Below, piece after piece: positions 1 to 10,074 of a DNA stretch of 64,000 nucleotides. The notes under the pieces were generated by a model. That model was given only the letters and a program-made list of their open reading frames with translations. It did not search any database and had not been told where the DNA came from. The position numbers were made by a program, and so were the translations under genes. Location: the NCBI GenBank assembly GCA_035443885.1, contig DAOMNO010000014.1, forward strand, positions 1 through 64,000, read 5' to 3'. This DNA is from DAOMNO01 sp035443885. Its GTDB lineage: Bacteria > Planctomycetota > Phycisphaerae > Phycisphaerales > SM1A02. How positions within the stretch are numbered: position 1 is the first letter of the stretch; every line of letters begins with the position of its first letter.

Positions 1-603
1 ACCACCACCGCCCGCGCCGCCGCGGCCGCCGCCCTGACCGCCGCCGCCGCCCTGCTGGAGAGCCTGGCCGAGGTTGAACGCGGGTGCGTTATCAAAGTAA
101 GGCGGCTGATAGAGCAGATCGCCGATCGGGTAGTAGCGCACTTCGCGCGCGGAGCGCGATGCAAGTCGATCCTTCGTGCCGACTTCGACGAATGTTTCGC
201 GAAGCTGCCAAGTGGTTTCTTCGCCGAAGTCGCCTTCCGCCTGTTCGAGAATCATCTCCAGCACGGTGAGCGCGGGCTTCTCCACCACGTCGATGTTGAT
301 GGGCGTTTCAGGATTGATGCCCATGCCTGTGCGGTCGTCGCTATACCGGCCGATGATGTTGATGCCCAGCACGGTCTTCAGGTGGTTGATGGCGTCGCGC
401 GCGGGTGTATCGACAAAGCGCACGGTGATGTCGCGATACAGCAGCACGGACAGCAACCGGCCCTTGCTCTCGTTCTTCGATTCAGCCTTGGCGCGCTGCT
501 CCATCACATGCCGCGTGCGGTCGGACAGACTTTGACCGAAAGCAGGCGAGGCAAGCAGTCCCGCGCCGAGTGAGCAGATAAGCAGAATGCGTGACGTCTT
601 CAT
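1..603 (-). CDS. Exported hypothetical protein, partial (runs off the left edge)
   Basis: The reading frame starts at ATG 603-601 and stays open for 201 codons to base 1, so the 3' end lies outside the window. The N-terminus is a typical signal peptide (MKTSRILLICSLGAGLLASP, then AFGQ). Residues about 50-130 (RDITVRFVDTPARDAINHL, then NIIGRY) resemble the N-terminal secretin/STN-like domains common in planctomycete exported proteins; this is a weak family guess. The visible end becomes a glycine-glutamine rich tract (LQQGGGGGQGGGRGG). A GAGGAG ribosome binding site lies about 9 bases upstream. Function unknown. Confidence 0.8.
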   Translation of the reverse strand, partial: MKTSRILLICSLGAGLLASPAFGQSLSDRTRHVMEQRAKAESKNESKGRLLSVLLYRDITVRFVDTPARDAINHLKTVLGINIIGRYSDDRTGMGINPETPINIDVVEKPALTVLEMILEQAEGDFGEETTWQLRETFVEVGTKDRLASRSAREVRYYPIGDLLYQPPYFDNAPAFNLGQALQQGGGGGQGGGRGGAGGGG

Positions 604-811
604 GGGAGAGGCTCCTCTCGTATCACAGGCAGCCCGCCTTCCGAGCCGCAAACCCCCCCGACAACCCCCCGCCAAAGACCCGGCGCGTGCCGTCCGTACT
701 GGATGCCTTCACTCTAGGCTTCCGTCGGCAAAACAGCGAGAACAATCCATAAGGTCCGACTTTTGGCGTATTTTCTCGACCCGAAACCGGGTGAATACGC
801 CGCCACACCCG

Positions 812-2740
812 CTATTCCGCCTGATTTGCGGCGTTGGTCAGACTGGTCAGCGTTTCCGCAGCGGCAAGCAGTGCCATCGCCTGAGCGGCACGCGGCAGGT
901 CGTGGTTCCACAGTGAAGCCCGCACTCCGCCTCGCGCCCGTTCAGGCGAGCGCAGCATCCAGGTGAATGATTCGCGAACCGAAAGCTGTATGAGAAACCG
1001 CATGGTTGTGCGATGCCGATCTATCGCGGCATTGTGATCGTTTTCCGGCATCAGATCAGGCATGCGCAACGCCCACGCATAGAACACGGCGGGGCGCGCG
1101 GTCTGCGAAGTTGGCCGAGGCGCAGCATCGTGCTGTGAGCGCAGCACGAATCCGCCGCGAGCGTCGGGCGGTGCATCGCTTGTCGCGAGTCTCGCTGCAT
1201 CCAGCGCAGCGACGATGCGCTGCAAATCTTCGAGATGCGCGAGTTGTTCGCCCGGCGCAGCGAGGTCTTCTTCCGCCCAGGCGACCCACGGCAGCAGATC
1301 GACGTGTTCCGCTGCGGGCACCGCGCGCCACAGATCATTCAGCGCAGCACGCACGTGAAGCGGGTCGATCAATTCCGCATTGCTTCGTGAAAGCTTGGCA
1401 GCGGCGCCGATCACCATCGCCTGAGCGTGTGGCACCACAGCGCGGCCGGTGCGCGGATCAACGACGCGCCCGTCGCGAAGCGAGGCGATCACCTGATTCG
1501 CTGCGCCGTTCATCAATTGCGCGATGCGTTCACTGCGTCGCGCTTCGGGATGCGCTGCCACGGCGTAGATGATGGCGGCGCAGGCAGCGAGGTCATGCAG
1601 CGGGTCGTCTTCGCCCGGCGCGAGTTGTTCCAGCTCGATGAGCAATCGCAGCGAGCCGTACATCGCGCGCGACCGAATCGCTTCGTGCACGCCTGGCGCT
1701 GCGGCATAACGCGACAGCGCAAAACTCGTCAGCGCCTGCTCCACCGATGGCGCGAACAGCGGGCGGAATACATCCTGCATCGGTCGATAATCACCCATCA
1801 CGCCCAGCGGCGTGTCGCGATGCGCGTCGTCGTTTGCGCGTTCGTCGCCGGGCCAGATTGAGGCCAATGTGTGCAGGGCAAGTTGATCTGCAAAGGCGGC
1901 GATCCCTTCCATGCTCGCTTCCGATTCCGGTAGCGTGCGATCGCCTCGCCATGTTTCAAACGGCGTGCGATTCGGTGCGAGCTGCGCCAAATGCGTCGTG
2001 CGGAAGCGGTGGGCGGTCACGGCGCGCTGTTGCAGCATCGCGTTCAGTTCCGTGGGCGGCACTTCAAGCTGAGCCGCCAATGAAGGCAGCCGCAGCGTGG
2101 TCTGCCCTTCGTTGTTGGAAGCGCGAAGCTGCGAAGGGAATGCCATCGCGATCGAATCACTTCGCCGCATCGCGAGTCCGTCGATGCCCGGCTCGATCTG
2201 CTCCGCCAGTCGCTCAATGGTTCTGCCGAGCAGCGGCTGAAGCGGGCCTGCAACTTCGAGTTCCAGCGTCAGTGATCGGCCAACTTCCAGGCGCATGTCT
2301 TCAGGCAGCGATGCCACGCTCGGATCGCCGAGCACCTGTCCCATCGCGCGGCCCATCGCGCGGCGGATCATGTGATCGCGATGCGGCACATCGCTGGCGA
2401 CGACGGGTTCCATCGCGACGATGCGTCCGGTAAGGCGCAGAATCACGCACACACCGGATGCGTGGTCGAGCGGCACACGCGCTTCGGGCGAATCGGGCAG
2501 TGGGGGCGAGAACGAATCCAGCCACGATCGAGCCGTGAAGTACGCGGCCACCACCTGGGCCGGGTCCGTGGTTTCGTCTTGCGCGAGCGTGGACGCAGAG
2601 GCGGGACGTGTAATAGCTGGTGTGCACCATGTTGCAGCGACGCACATCGCGATGATGCCGCCACGCAACATGCTGCGCCGACAGAAGCCGTGGCACAACG
2701 TCTCCATGCGGTTATTGATGGTGATAATGCGGGTTGGCAT
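812..2740 (-). CDS. Exported hypothetical protein, 642 aa
   Basis: The ATG at 2740 is preceded by GAAGAG; upstream in-frame codons are less likely starts. The N-terminus carries a positively charged stretch followed by a hydrophobic segment (GGIIAMCVAATWC) and an Ala/Ser-rich cleavage region, which suggests export. The rest is alanine-rich, helical and free of recognisable catalytic motifs; repeated short helices suggest an alpha-alpha repeat fold, but I cannot assign a family. It lies 208 bp upstream of the partial exported gene on the same strand and may be co-transcribed. Start could also be 2707. Confidence 0.7.
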   Translation of the reverse strand: MPTRIITINNRMETLCHGFCRRSMLRGGIIAMCVAATWCTPAITRPASASTLAQDETTDPAQVVAAYFTARSWLDSFSPPLPDSPEARVPLDHASGVCVILRLTGRIVAMEPVVASDVPHRDHMIRRAMGRAMGQVLGDPSVASLPEDMRLEVGRSLTLELEVAGPLQPLLGRTIERLAEQIEPGIDGLAMRRSDSIAMAFPSQLRASNNEGQTTLRLPSLAAQLEVPPTELNAMLQQRAVTAHRFRTTHLAQLAPNRTPFETWRGDRTLPESEASMEGIAAFADQLALHTLASIWPGDERANDDAHRDTPLGVMGDYRPMQDVFRPLFAPSVEQALTSFALSRYAAAPGVHEAIRSRAMYGSLRLLIELEQLAPGEDDPLHDLAACAAIIYAVAAHPEARRSERIAQLMNGAANQVIASLRDGRVVDPRTGRAVVPHAQAMVIGAAAKLSRSNAELIDPLHVRAALNDLWRAVPAAEHVDLLPWVAWAEEDLAAPGEQLAHLEDLQRIVAALDAARLATSDAPPDARGGFVLRSQHDAAPRPTSQTARPAVFYAWALRMPDLMPENDHNAAIDRHRTTMRFLIQLSVRESFTWMLRSPERARGGVRASLWNHDLPRAAQAMALLAAAETLTSLTNAANQAE

Positions 2741-2980
2741 GGCGATCGCTCTTCGGCACGGGGGTTGATACAGTGTATGGTGACAACTGAAGACCAGATG
2801 GAGTTCGAACCATGTTCTATCAGAGCCTGACAACCCTGACTGATAATCGAAAACGACTCGCCCTGCTGACGCTGCTGACCTTCATCACCCTCTGCTGAAC
2901 GCAGCCGCCAGCGAAGATTGCTCAGTGTGATTCCGACGCGCGAATCGCACGTGGTCTTTGTTCCAACCTGTTGAACCATG

Positions 2981-3013
2981 AAAAAAGCCCAGGGATTCGC
3001 ATCCCTGGGCTTT
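2981..3013 (-). terminator. Rho-independent terminator of rpsA
   Basis: Read on the minus strand this is AAAGCCCAGGGAT, loop GCGA, then ATCCCTGGGCTTT continuing into T residues. The 13-bp perfect stem plus T-tract lies 36 bp after the rpsA stop codon. Confidence 0.93.
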
Positions 3014-3048
3014 GTGGTTGTGTTGACGCGCCTGCGCGCGCGTGGGGG

Positions 3049-4833
<1,785 letters not shown>

Positions 4834-5049
4834 GAAAAATATGTACCTGATGAAAAGAGTGTCTTGACCGCGGCAACGCACCGCGGCTGCCTGTCCCACT
4901 GGGAGCCAAAGTACCAGCCTCGTCGCGCGACGAGCACCACCGGCTTTGGAAGTAACGTGGCAAACGCCCCCGAGTGGGCCGGGGGGCGCAGTCGGTGAGT
5001 ATAGCGAAACTCCAGCAGAAATCCCCCGGAAAATGCTCGCAGGATCGGT

Positions 5050-5436
5050 TTAGTCCGACGGGGGCAGTTCGGGCAGCGGCCACGATGCGGTGGCGGTCTC
5101 AAGCACAGATCGCAGAAAAGGCACATCTTCAGTCGCGGTCTTCCACAACCTGTCCCGGTCAACTCCCCAATACACGTGCACCAGAATGTGCCGCATGGCG
5201 ACGATCTGGCCCCAGGGCACATCCGGCGCCCGCTGCCGTCCTGCATTCGTGACGCGAGCCGCCGCCTCGCCGATTTCCTGCACGGCGTGCGTCAACGCTC
5301 TCACCAGCATCGCATCCGTATCCAGATCGGTGCGTGAACGACCGCTGATGAACATGCTCACATGGGCGGCAGCATCCAGCATGTGCTGCATTCGCAGACG
5401 ATCGTCGAGCGGGAAACGGGTCGGGTCACGCTGCAT
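5050..5436 (-). CDS. HepT-like HEPN-domain toxin (DUF86 family)
   Basis: This 128-aa protein matches the HepT family: helical HEPN fold with the Rx4HxY motif visible as RHILVHVY at about residues 88-95. Known HepT proteins are toxic ribonucleases that are silenced by AMPylation of the motif tyrosine by the partner MntA. The ATG at 5436 (MQRDPTRF) lies inside the end of the upstream mntA-like gene (11-bp overlap), so the two are translated as a coupled pair. I infer a type VII toxin-antitoxin module; activity is not shown by sequence alone. Confidence 0.85.
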   Translation of the reverse strand: MQRDPTRFPLDDRLRMQHMLDAAAHVSMFISGRSRTDLDTDAMLVRALTHAVQEIGEAAARVTNAGRQRAPDVPWGQIVAMRHILVHVYWGVDRDRLWKTATEDVPFLRSVLETATASWPLPELPPSD

Positions 5437-5728
5437 GGAGCAATTGTGCCGTTTGCAGCACTTCATCCCTGAAGTACTCAGACAAATCTTGTGGCGTGCG
5501 CAAATCGACTTGCCGCCCCATGATCTCACTTAACTCGAGGATCATCTGCCCGAAACCCAGCATCCCCGGCGTGCGACCCGGCAGGAACTCAACCAGCACG
5601 TCCACATCGCTCTCCGGCGAGAAATCGTTGCGGAGCACGCTGCCAAACAACGACAGCCGTCGTACGCCGTGCCTGCGACAGAAATCTGAGAGTTTCTCAG
5701 GCGAAATGTTCAGGCGATTAGCCACCAT
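5426..5728 (-). CDS. MntA-like minimal nucleotidyltransferase antitoxin
   Basis: The 100-aa product has the minimal nucleotidyltransferase signature GSx10DxD (GSVLRNDFSPESDVDVLVEF, residues about 29-48) with all three features intact, including the metal-binding aspartates. In known MntA-HepT pairs this enzyme attaches AMP to the HepT tyrosine and so neutralises it. It starts with ATG at 5728 and overlaps the HepT-like gene by 11 bp. The gene order antitoxin then toxin is that of the characterised module. Upstream, 118 bp separates it from the divergent HIT gene. Confidence 0.87.
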   Translation of the reverse strand: MVANRLNISPEKLSDFCRRHGVRRLSLFGSVLRNDFSPESDVDVLVEFLPGRTPGMLGFGQMILELSEIMGRQVDLRTPQDLSEYFRDEVLQTAQLLHAA

Positions 5729-5846
5729 GATCCGTGTTCATCCTCAGAAATCATAGCCCGTGGATTGGTCGTTCCCCCCTGAAATCGGTCCGCTGTGCCC
5801 TTGCTCTTCTCGAAAAATCACCACACCCAGACGATACGATGCTGCC

Positions 5847-6371
5847 ATGAACCACCAGAACCTCTGGGCGCCGTGGCGCATGGCGTATCTTCGCGATCTC
5901 GAGCGGCAGGCGGGCGACCTCGGCCCGCATACCGATCAGGCAGCGGGCAGCTTCTTTGCAGACTACTGGGCACACCCGGAACTCGACGAGGCAAACCATG
6001 TCATCCGCCGCACCGAGCACGGCATGATCCTGCTCAATCGCTACCCCTACGCGAATGGCCATCTGCTCGTTGCGCTCGCCGAGCCGCGACCGACCCTGCT
6101 GGATTACGACCCGCCCCAGCGGGCCGCCTTCTGGCAGTTGATCGAACTGGCGACTGACCTGATGCAGCGGACGCTCCAGCCACAGGGCATCAACACGGGT
6201 ATCAATCAAGGCAAAGCAGCGGGCGCGGGCGTGCCGGAGCATCTGCACGCCCATCTCGTGCCGCGATGGGCGGGGGATACGAACTTCATGTCGGTCGTCG
6301 GCCGCGTGCGCGTGATTCCGGATGCGCTTGGTGCGATGGCGGCGGAGTACCGAAGAGTCAGCGGCTTGTAG
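5847..6371 (+). CDS. HIT family nucleotide hydrolase/phosphorylase
   Basis: This 174-aa protein carries the histidine triad HLHAHLV near residue 133, the catalytic motif of HIT hydrolases and Ap4A phosphorylase-like enzymes that cleave nucleoside phosphates via a His-AMP intermediate. The N-terminus NLWAPWRMAYL is typical of the bacterial HIT subgroup related to Ap4A phosphorylase. The start is ATG 5847; an upstream in-frame ATG at 5760 would add a non-conserved extension. The gene is monocistronic, divergent from the toxin-antitoxin pair. Exact substrate unknown. Confidence 0.92.
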   Translation: MNHQNLWAPWRMAYLRDLERQAGDLGPHTDQAAGSFFADYWAHPELDEANHVIRRTEHGMILLNRYPYANGHLLVALAEPRPTLLDYDPPQRAAFWQLIELATDLMQRTLQPQGINTGINQGKAAGAGVPEHLHAHLVPRWAGDTNFMSVVGRVRVIPDALGAMAAEYRRVSGL

Positions 6372-6625
6372 CGGCCTTGCAGCACGTCACATCAATCGAA
6401 GCGGGGTGTGATGTGATGGAGTCACCGCCGGGGGGGCGGGCGGGGGCAACTCCGGCGTCATCAAAAACGGAGAACAATCCGGCACTCGCGCGCAGGGGAT
6501 GGGGATTCCTCGCGTACTTCCTGATGGAATGACCGCGAATCCAGCCGGATTTTCCTTGTTCAGGCCGCGGGTGTGGGGTACGGTAGATCGGTATCCGGGT
6601 TCCTCTCTCCTCCGGAGGATGTGCC

Positions 6626-7921
6626 ATGAGCAAACGGTTTGATGGGGTCGTCAGGTGTGCGCAGCGGACGTTTCTCCGTGCGGGGCGTGCTGCGCTCGCC
6701 AGCCTCGCTGCGACGCTGTGCCTCGCGCCGTCGGCTTTCGCCCAGTGCAACTACGAAGTTACTGCGATCATTCAGGCTCCGCCGTGCCCGTTTATTGGTG
6801 CGCCGCCGACTCGTGGCGCCGGAATGAATGCACACGGTCATGTGTGCGGTTCATTCGAGGATTGTTCCGGCGGAGGGGATTGGGGGTTCTACTGGACGCC
6901 TGAACTGGGCTTCAAGGTGATGCCGAAACCACAGGGCGTGTATTCCGTCCAAGCGTCCGGCATCAATGATGCGGGCTACATCGTCGGCTCCAGTTCACTG
7001 ACCGGGATCGGATTTCGCGGCTTCATCTTCGATCCGCAGACGGCGCAGTACACGTACATGCCGACGCTTCACGGCGTTGGGAACAGCTACGCGAACGCGA
7101 TCAACAACTCGAACGTGGTGGTGGGTTCGCGTTCGATCGGCACGAGCGGCGCGAACCCGTTCAACGCCGTCATCTGGAAGCCCTTCGAGAAAGGCTCGCC
7201 CGTGCAGGACCTCGGCGTCATGAACGGGCCGAATAGTTCCGCCAACGCAATTTCTGAGACTGGTGTGGTGGTCGGATGGACGGGCCAAAGCGCGTCCGGA
7301 ATACCGTTTCGGCGTAGCGCCGAAGGGAACCTTGAGTTGCTCGGTCGAAAGTATGCTGTTGATTTCGGCTTTGCATATTCGGCGACGTCAAACGCCGTTG
7401 GCGGCTCGGCAGTCTTTTTCGGAATACCGAGTCGAGCATTTATGTGGCGTGCGGGCAATGACCTTACCGTCATTGATCCGCTCCCGGGATTTCAAGCTTC
7501 TGGCTCTCTTGCCATGAACAATGTAGGCCAGATGCTTGTTGATTCATCAAACAGCGCCACGGATCGAGTGCCAGGTGTTTGGCAACATGGCAATCTGTAC
7601 GCATTGCCTGACATCATGATTCCGAGTCAGGGCACGCAACTCGTCCGAGGACGCGCGATGAACGATGCTGGCCAGCTTCTCGTGCAAGGTTTGCACAATG
7701 GACGCAACGTCGGGATTGTGCTCAGCACTGTGAATCAACCGTTGACGGACCTCAATGTCGATTGTGTTACCGATCATCACGATCTCATCATGCTGCTTGC
7801 GCAGTGGGGTCCAATACCCGGTGGTGCGACCGGTGCGCCCGGGGGGTCATCCGCAGATTTTAATCAGGACGGAATTGTGGACGTTCGTGATCTGCTCATC
7901 TTACTCGGTAATTGGGGGTGA
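6626..7921 (+). CDS. Secreted HAF-repeat protein with dockerin-like C-terminus
   Basis: The 431-aa product starts with a signal peptide ending about ASAFAQ. The body contains HAF-type extracellular repeats, seen as GINDAGYIVGSS, AINNSNVVVGSR, AISETGVVVGW, MNNVGQMLVDS and MNDAGQLLVQG. The C-terminus holds two Ca-binding dockerin type I-like segments (DLNVDCVTDHHDLIMLLAQW and DFNQDGIVDVRDLLILLGNW). A strong GGAGG ribosome binding site precedes ATG 6626. In this phylum such tails are linked with exported proteins; no cohesin partner is visible here. Role unknown. Confidence 0.85.
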   Translation: MSKRFDGVVRCAQRTFLRAGRAALASLAATLCLAPSAFAQCNYEVTAIIQAPPCPFIGAPPTRGAGMNAHGHVCGSFEDCSGGGDWGFYWTPELGFKVMPKPQGVYSVQASGINDAGYIVGSSSLTGIGFRGFIFDPQTAQYTYMPTLHGVGNSYANAINNSNVVVGSRSIGTSGANPFNAVIWKPFEKGSPVQDLGVMNGPNSSANAISETGVVVGWTGQSASGIPFRRSAEGNLELLGRKYAVDFGFAYSATSNAVGGSAVFFGIPSRAFMWRAGNDLTVIDPLPGFQASGSLAMNNVGQMLVDSSNSATDRVPGVWQHGNLYALPDIMIPSQGTQLVRGRAMNDAGQLLVQGLHNGRNVGIVLSTVNQPLTDLNVDCVTDHHDLIMLLAQWGPIPGGATGAPGGSSADFNQDGIVDVRDLLILLGNWG

Positions 7922-7999
7922 ACAGGAGGTATCGCATGAGGTGATTGTCTGTTGTGGGGCACCATATCTTTGGGTGCCAATCGGCTCGGTTGGCCCAGA

Positions 8000-8016
8000 C
8001 GCCTCAACGTGAGGCG
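8000..8016 (+). terminator. Small hairpin after the HAF-repeat gene
   Basis: CGCCTCA-ACG-TGAGGCG forms a 7-bp perfect stem 79 bp after the stop codon. There is no T-tract, so it is at best a weak terminator or a processing hairpin. Confidence 0.3.
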
Positions 8017-8053
8017 ACCGGGATGAAATCTAAAGCTCCAAGATAGGAGATAC

Positions 8054-8890
8054 ATGATGAACGCACTGTACAAGTGCTTGGCGATCGTTGCGCGTACTCA
8101 TTTCTGTGGCATGAGAATCGCGATGATCGGGTTTGTCGCCGGTGTGATGGCGACAGGCAATCTTGCCGTTGCTCAAACGGCAGTTGTGTACGTAGACATC
8201 AACAACGGCATGACGAACCCGCCGAATTTTGGTCGGGATGGCTGGGGAACGGATTCATACAAGTTCCTTCAGGACGCGCTGACTGCGGCGGATGCATTGT
8301 TAGAAGAGCCGCACAACTTTGCCACCGTCCACATCTGGGTTGCGGCGGGGACGTATCGGCCGGATCAGGGCAGCGGTATTTCGCCGGGTACTCGCGCCGC
8401 GTCATTTCCGTTGCGGAACAATGTGCGCGTGTACGGCGGCTTCGCAGGCAACGAAATCATGTTCGACGCTCGCGATCCTGCTGTGCATCTCACCATCCTT
8501 TCGGGTGATCTGCTGAACAGCGACAAGGACAACAGTCGGCATGTCGTGATTGCAAAGAATGTGAATCACTCTGCTGCGCTGGATGGCTTCACCATCATCG
8601 GCGGCGTGAATGCTGCGGTTCTGGTTCGCGATGCTCAGCCGCGCCTGATGGACTGCGCCATCATCAGTCGTTCAGGCTCTGCTGTGCGCTGCGAAGGGGC
8701 TTCGTTCCTCGCGCTGATCCGCTGCGTGATTGAATCGCGTGATGAATCCTGCCCGATCGAAGCGCGTGATGAGAGTGAAGCGGCGCTGGTGGATTCAACG
8801 TTGATGCCTGCGATGCCTGATGCGATCGACCTCGGCGAGCATGACGGCATGCGCGGTGTGATGATTCGCGCAGCGCGAAGCGGGGGTTGA
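8054..8890 (+). CDS. Exported right-handed beta-helix-like protein
   Basis: The 278-aa product has a signal peptide ending near NLAVAQ. It then reads like a planctomycete pectate-lyase-fold protein: VYVDINNG at the mature start, WVAAGTYRPDQG, FPLRNNVRVYGGFAGNE and LDGFTIIGG are the hallmark phrases of the short parallel beta-helix repeat family. No catalytic residues can be assigned. Unlike most homologues it has no dockerin or PEP-CTERM tail and is short, so it may be truncated at the C-terminus. AGGAGA precedes the tandem ATGATG start. Confidence 0.75.
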   Translation: MMNALYKCLAIVARTHFCGMRIAMIGFVAGVMATGNLAVAQTAVVYVDINNGMTNPPNFGRDGWGTDSYKFLQDALTAADALLEEPHNFATVHIWVAAGTYRPDQGSGISPGTRAASFPLRNNVRVYGGFAGNEIMFDARDPAVHLTILSGDLLNSDKDNSRHVVIAKNVNHSAALDGFTIIGGVNAAVLVRDAQPRLMDCAIISRSGSAVRCEGASFLALIRCVIESRDESCPIEARDESEAALVDSTLMPAMPDAIDLGEHDGMRGVMIRAARSGG

Positions 8891-9546
8891 GGGGTGAGTT
8901 GTTCGCGGTGCGTTTCGGTCGCCAGGACGACCTCTACACACCCCTCCGGCGGTGCACGCCTGCGCGCGCAGAAGTTGTCATCGAGCGAGATCAACGGGAA
9001 GGGGAGCCCGAAACATGCGCACTCAATTTCACTCGCGTGCGCCATACGTTTCGACGAAGTGCGCGCGGCAGGCGAGTCGCTGACGGCATTCGATCCCGCC
9101 GGGTCGCTGTGTAACGTGGCGTTACGCCGGGGGTGCCGGCCCCATGCGGGAGTTTGCTCGAACCCCAAGGTCTAGGTGGGCTCGCCAGCCATCGTTCCCG
9201 GCCTTCCACTCCCGCCCATTGCTGGGGGTGAGGCCTGACCTTCGACGCAGCAAGGCGATCCCTTGGAGTTCTTAGGAACGAGCAAATAGTCCCGACACAG
9301 GCGGCGATCCCGATGGGATCAAATGCCGTCAGACCCAAAGCGTAGCCTGTCGGTGGGGCGGTGTCGATGCCCGGCGGAACCCCCGCCCGGCGTTGATTGA
9401 TGGTGGAAGAAGTCCGCTGGAACCTGCCGGATTGACCGGACTTGCGGATCATGGTATTGAAAGGGATTCAACGCCCCCGAAACGGCCCTTCGGCCCGCGT
9501 GAACGAAGCGGGTCTGCACCAAGCCCCTGAGATTTGAGGATTGAGC
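8891..9546. other. Intergenic region with several hairpins, possible structured RNA
   Basis: No credible protein-coding frame occupies these 656 bases. The middle has nested complementary elements: GTAACG-TGG-CGTTAC (9112-9126), GTTC-TTAG-GAAC (9268-9279), GATCCC-GAT-GGGATC (9306-9320) enclosed by GGC/GCC, and CCGACA plus AGGC (9292-9302) pairing with GCCTGTCGG (9345-9353). AAGTCCG (9410-9416) and a downstream CGGACTT form another arm. It does not match tmRNA, RNase P, SRP RNA, tRNA or riboswitch consensus that I could check. Annotated as unexplained. Confidence 0.4.
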
Positions 9547-9822
9547 ATGAACACCAAAATTGCGACCACGCTGGGGATTCTGACTCTCGCTGCTGCGCTC
9601 GGCGGCTGCGCTTCCGACGGCCAGGGCCGCATCTACAGCAACCTGACGCCTGAACTGCGGACGCTCAACGAGCGGCCGATCGACGTGCATCGCAACGTGG
9701 CTTACGCGAACAATCACAACGGTCGCATGTTCTGGTCTGATCTCGGCCGCTTCTTCATTACGGATCACCCCAGCCGCCTGACGAATACACCGGTCGTCTC
9801 CGCCACCGGCAACGCGCGCTAA
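9547..9822 (+). CDS. Small putative lipoprotein
   Basis: The 91-aa product has a lipoprotein signal (MNTKIATTLGILTLAAALGG followed by C), with lipobox LGGC, so Lgt and Lsp processing is predicted. The mature part (about 70 residues) is polar and unrecognised; it contains RPIDVHRNVAYANNHNGRM. ATG 9547 is preferred to an in-frame TTG six bases upstream. It is followed immediately by a strong terminator. Function unknown. Confidence 0.75.
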   Translation: MNTKIATTLGILTLAAALGGCASDGQGRIYSNLTPELRTLNERPIDVHRNVAYANNHNGRMFWSDLGRFFITDHPSRLTNTPVVSATGNAR

Positions 9823-9840
9823 TCGCATTCTCACCACACG

Positions 9841-9893
9841 AAAGAGCCTTGCTACGTCGCTGCTCGATAAGCAGAAGCGTAGCAAGGCTCTTT
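9841..9893. terminator. Strong bidirectional terminator
   Basis: AAAGAGCCTTGCTACG (9841-9856) pairs perfectly with CGTAGCAAGGCTCTTT (9878-9893), a 16-bp stem flanked by A and T runs; a smaller hairpin CTGCT/AGCAG sits in the loop. It lies 19 bp after the lipoprotein stop codon. Confidence 0.92.
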
Positions 9894-10074
9894 CTGATAT
9901 CCCGGCACGGATTGGCAGATGTGCCACCGAGCGGTCGCTCCATAAGAAAAGAGGGTCGTTTACCTGTTCAGCCTTGTGATTGCCGTCGTTACGATTTCGG
10001 CGCGTTGACAAACACAGTCAACTTTGCCAATCGAATCGAGTTCAACATGTGAACTCGATGAAAGGACGTGCATC

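Noticed and set aside
2812..2898. Small open frame MFYQSLTTLTDNRKRLALLT... on the plus strand
   Set aside because: A hydrophobic peptide of 28 residues is conceivable but there is no ribosome binding site, conservation evidence or partner.
9235..9345. tmRNA-like words (TTCGAC, AAATAGTC followed by a short frame)
   Set aside because: No acceptor arm, no T arm with CCA end, and the short frame does not end in the usual ALAA-type tag.
8991..9452. 153-aa minus-strand open frame over the structured region
   Set aside because: Pro/Arg/Gly-rich composition without domain; better explained by GC-rich non-coding sequence.
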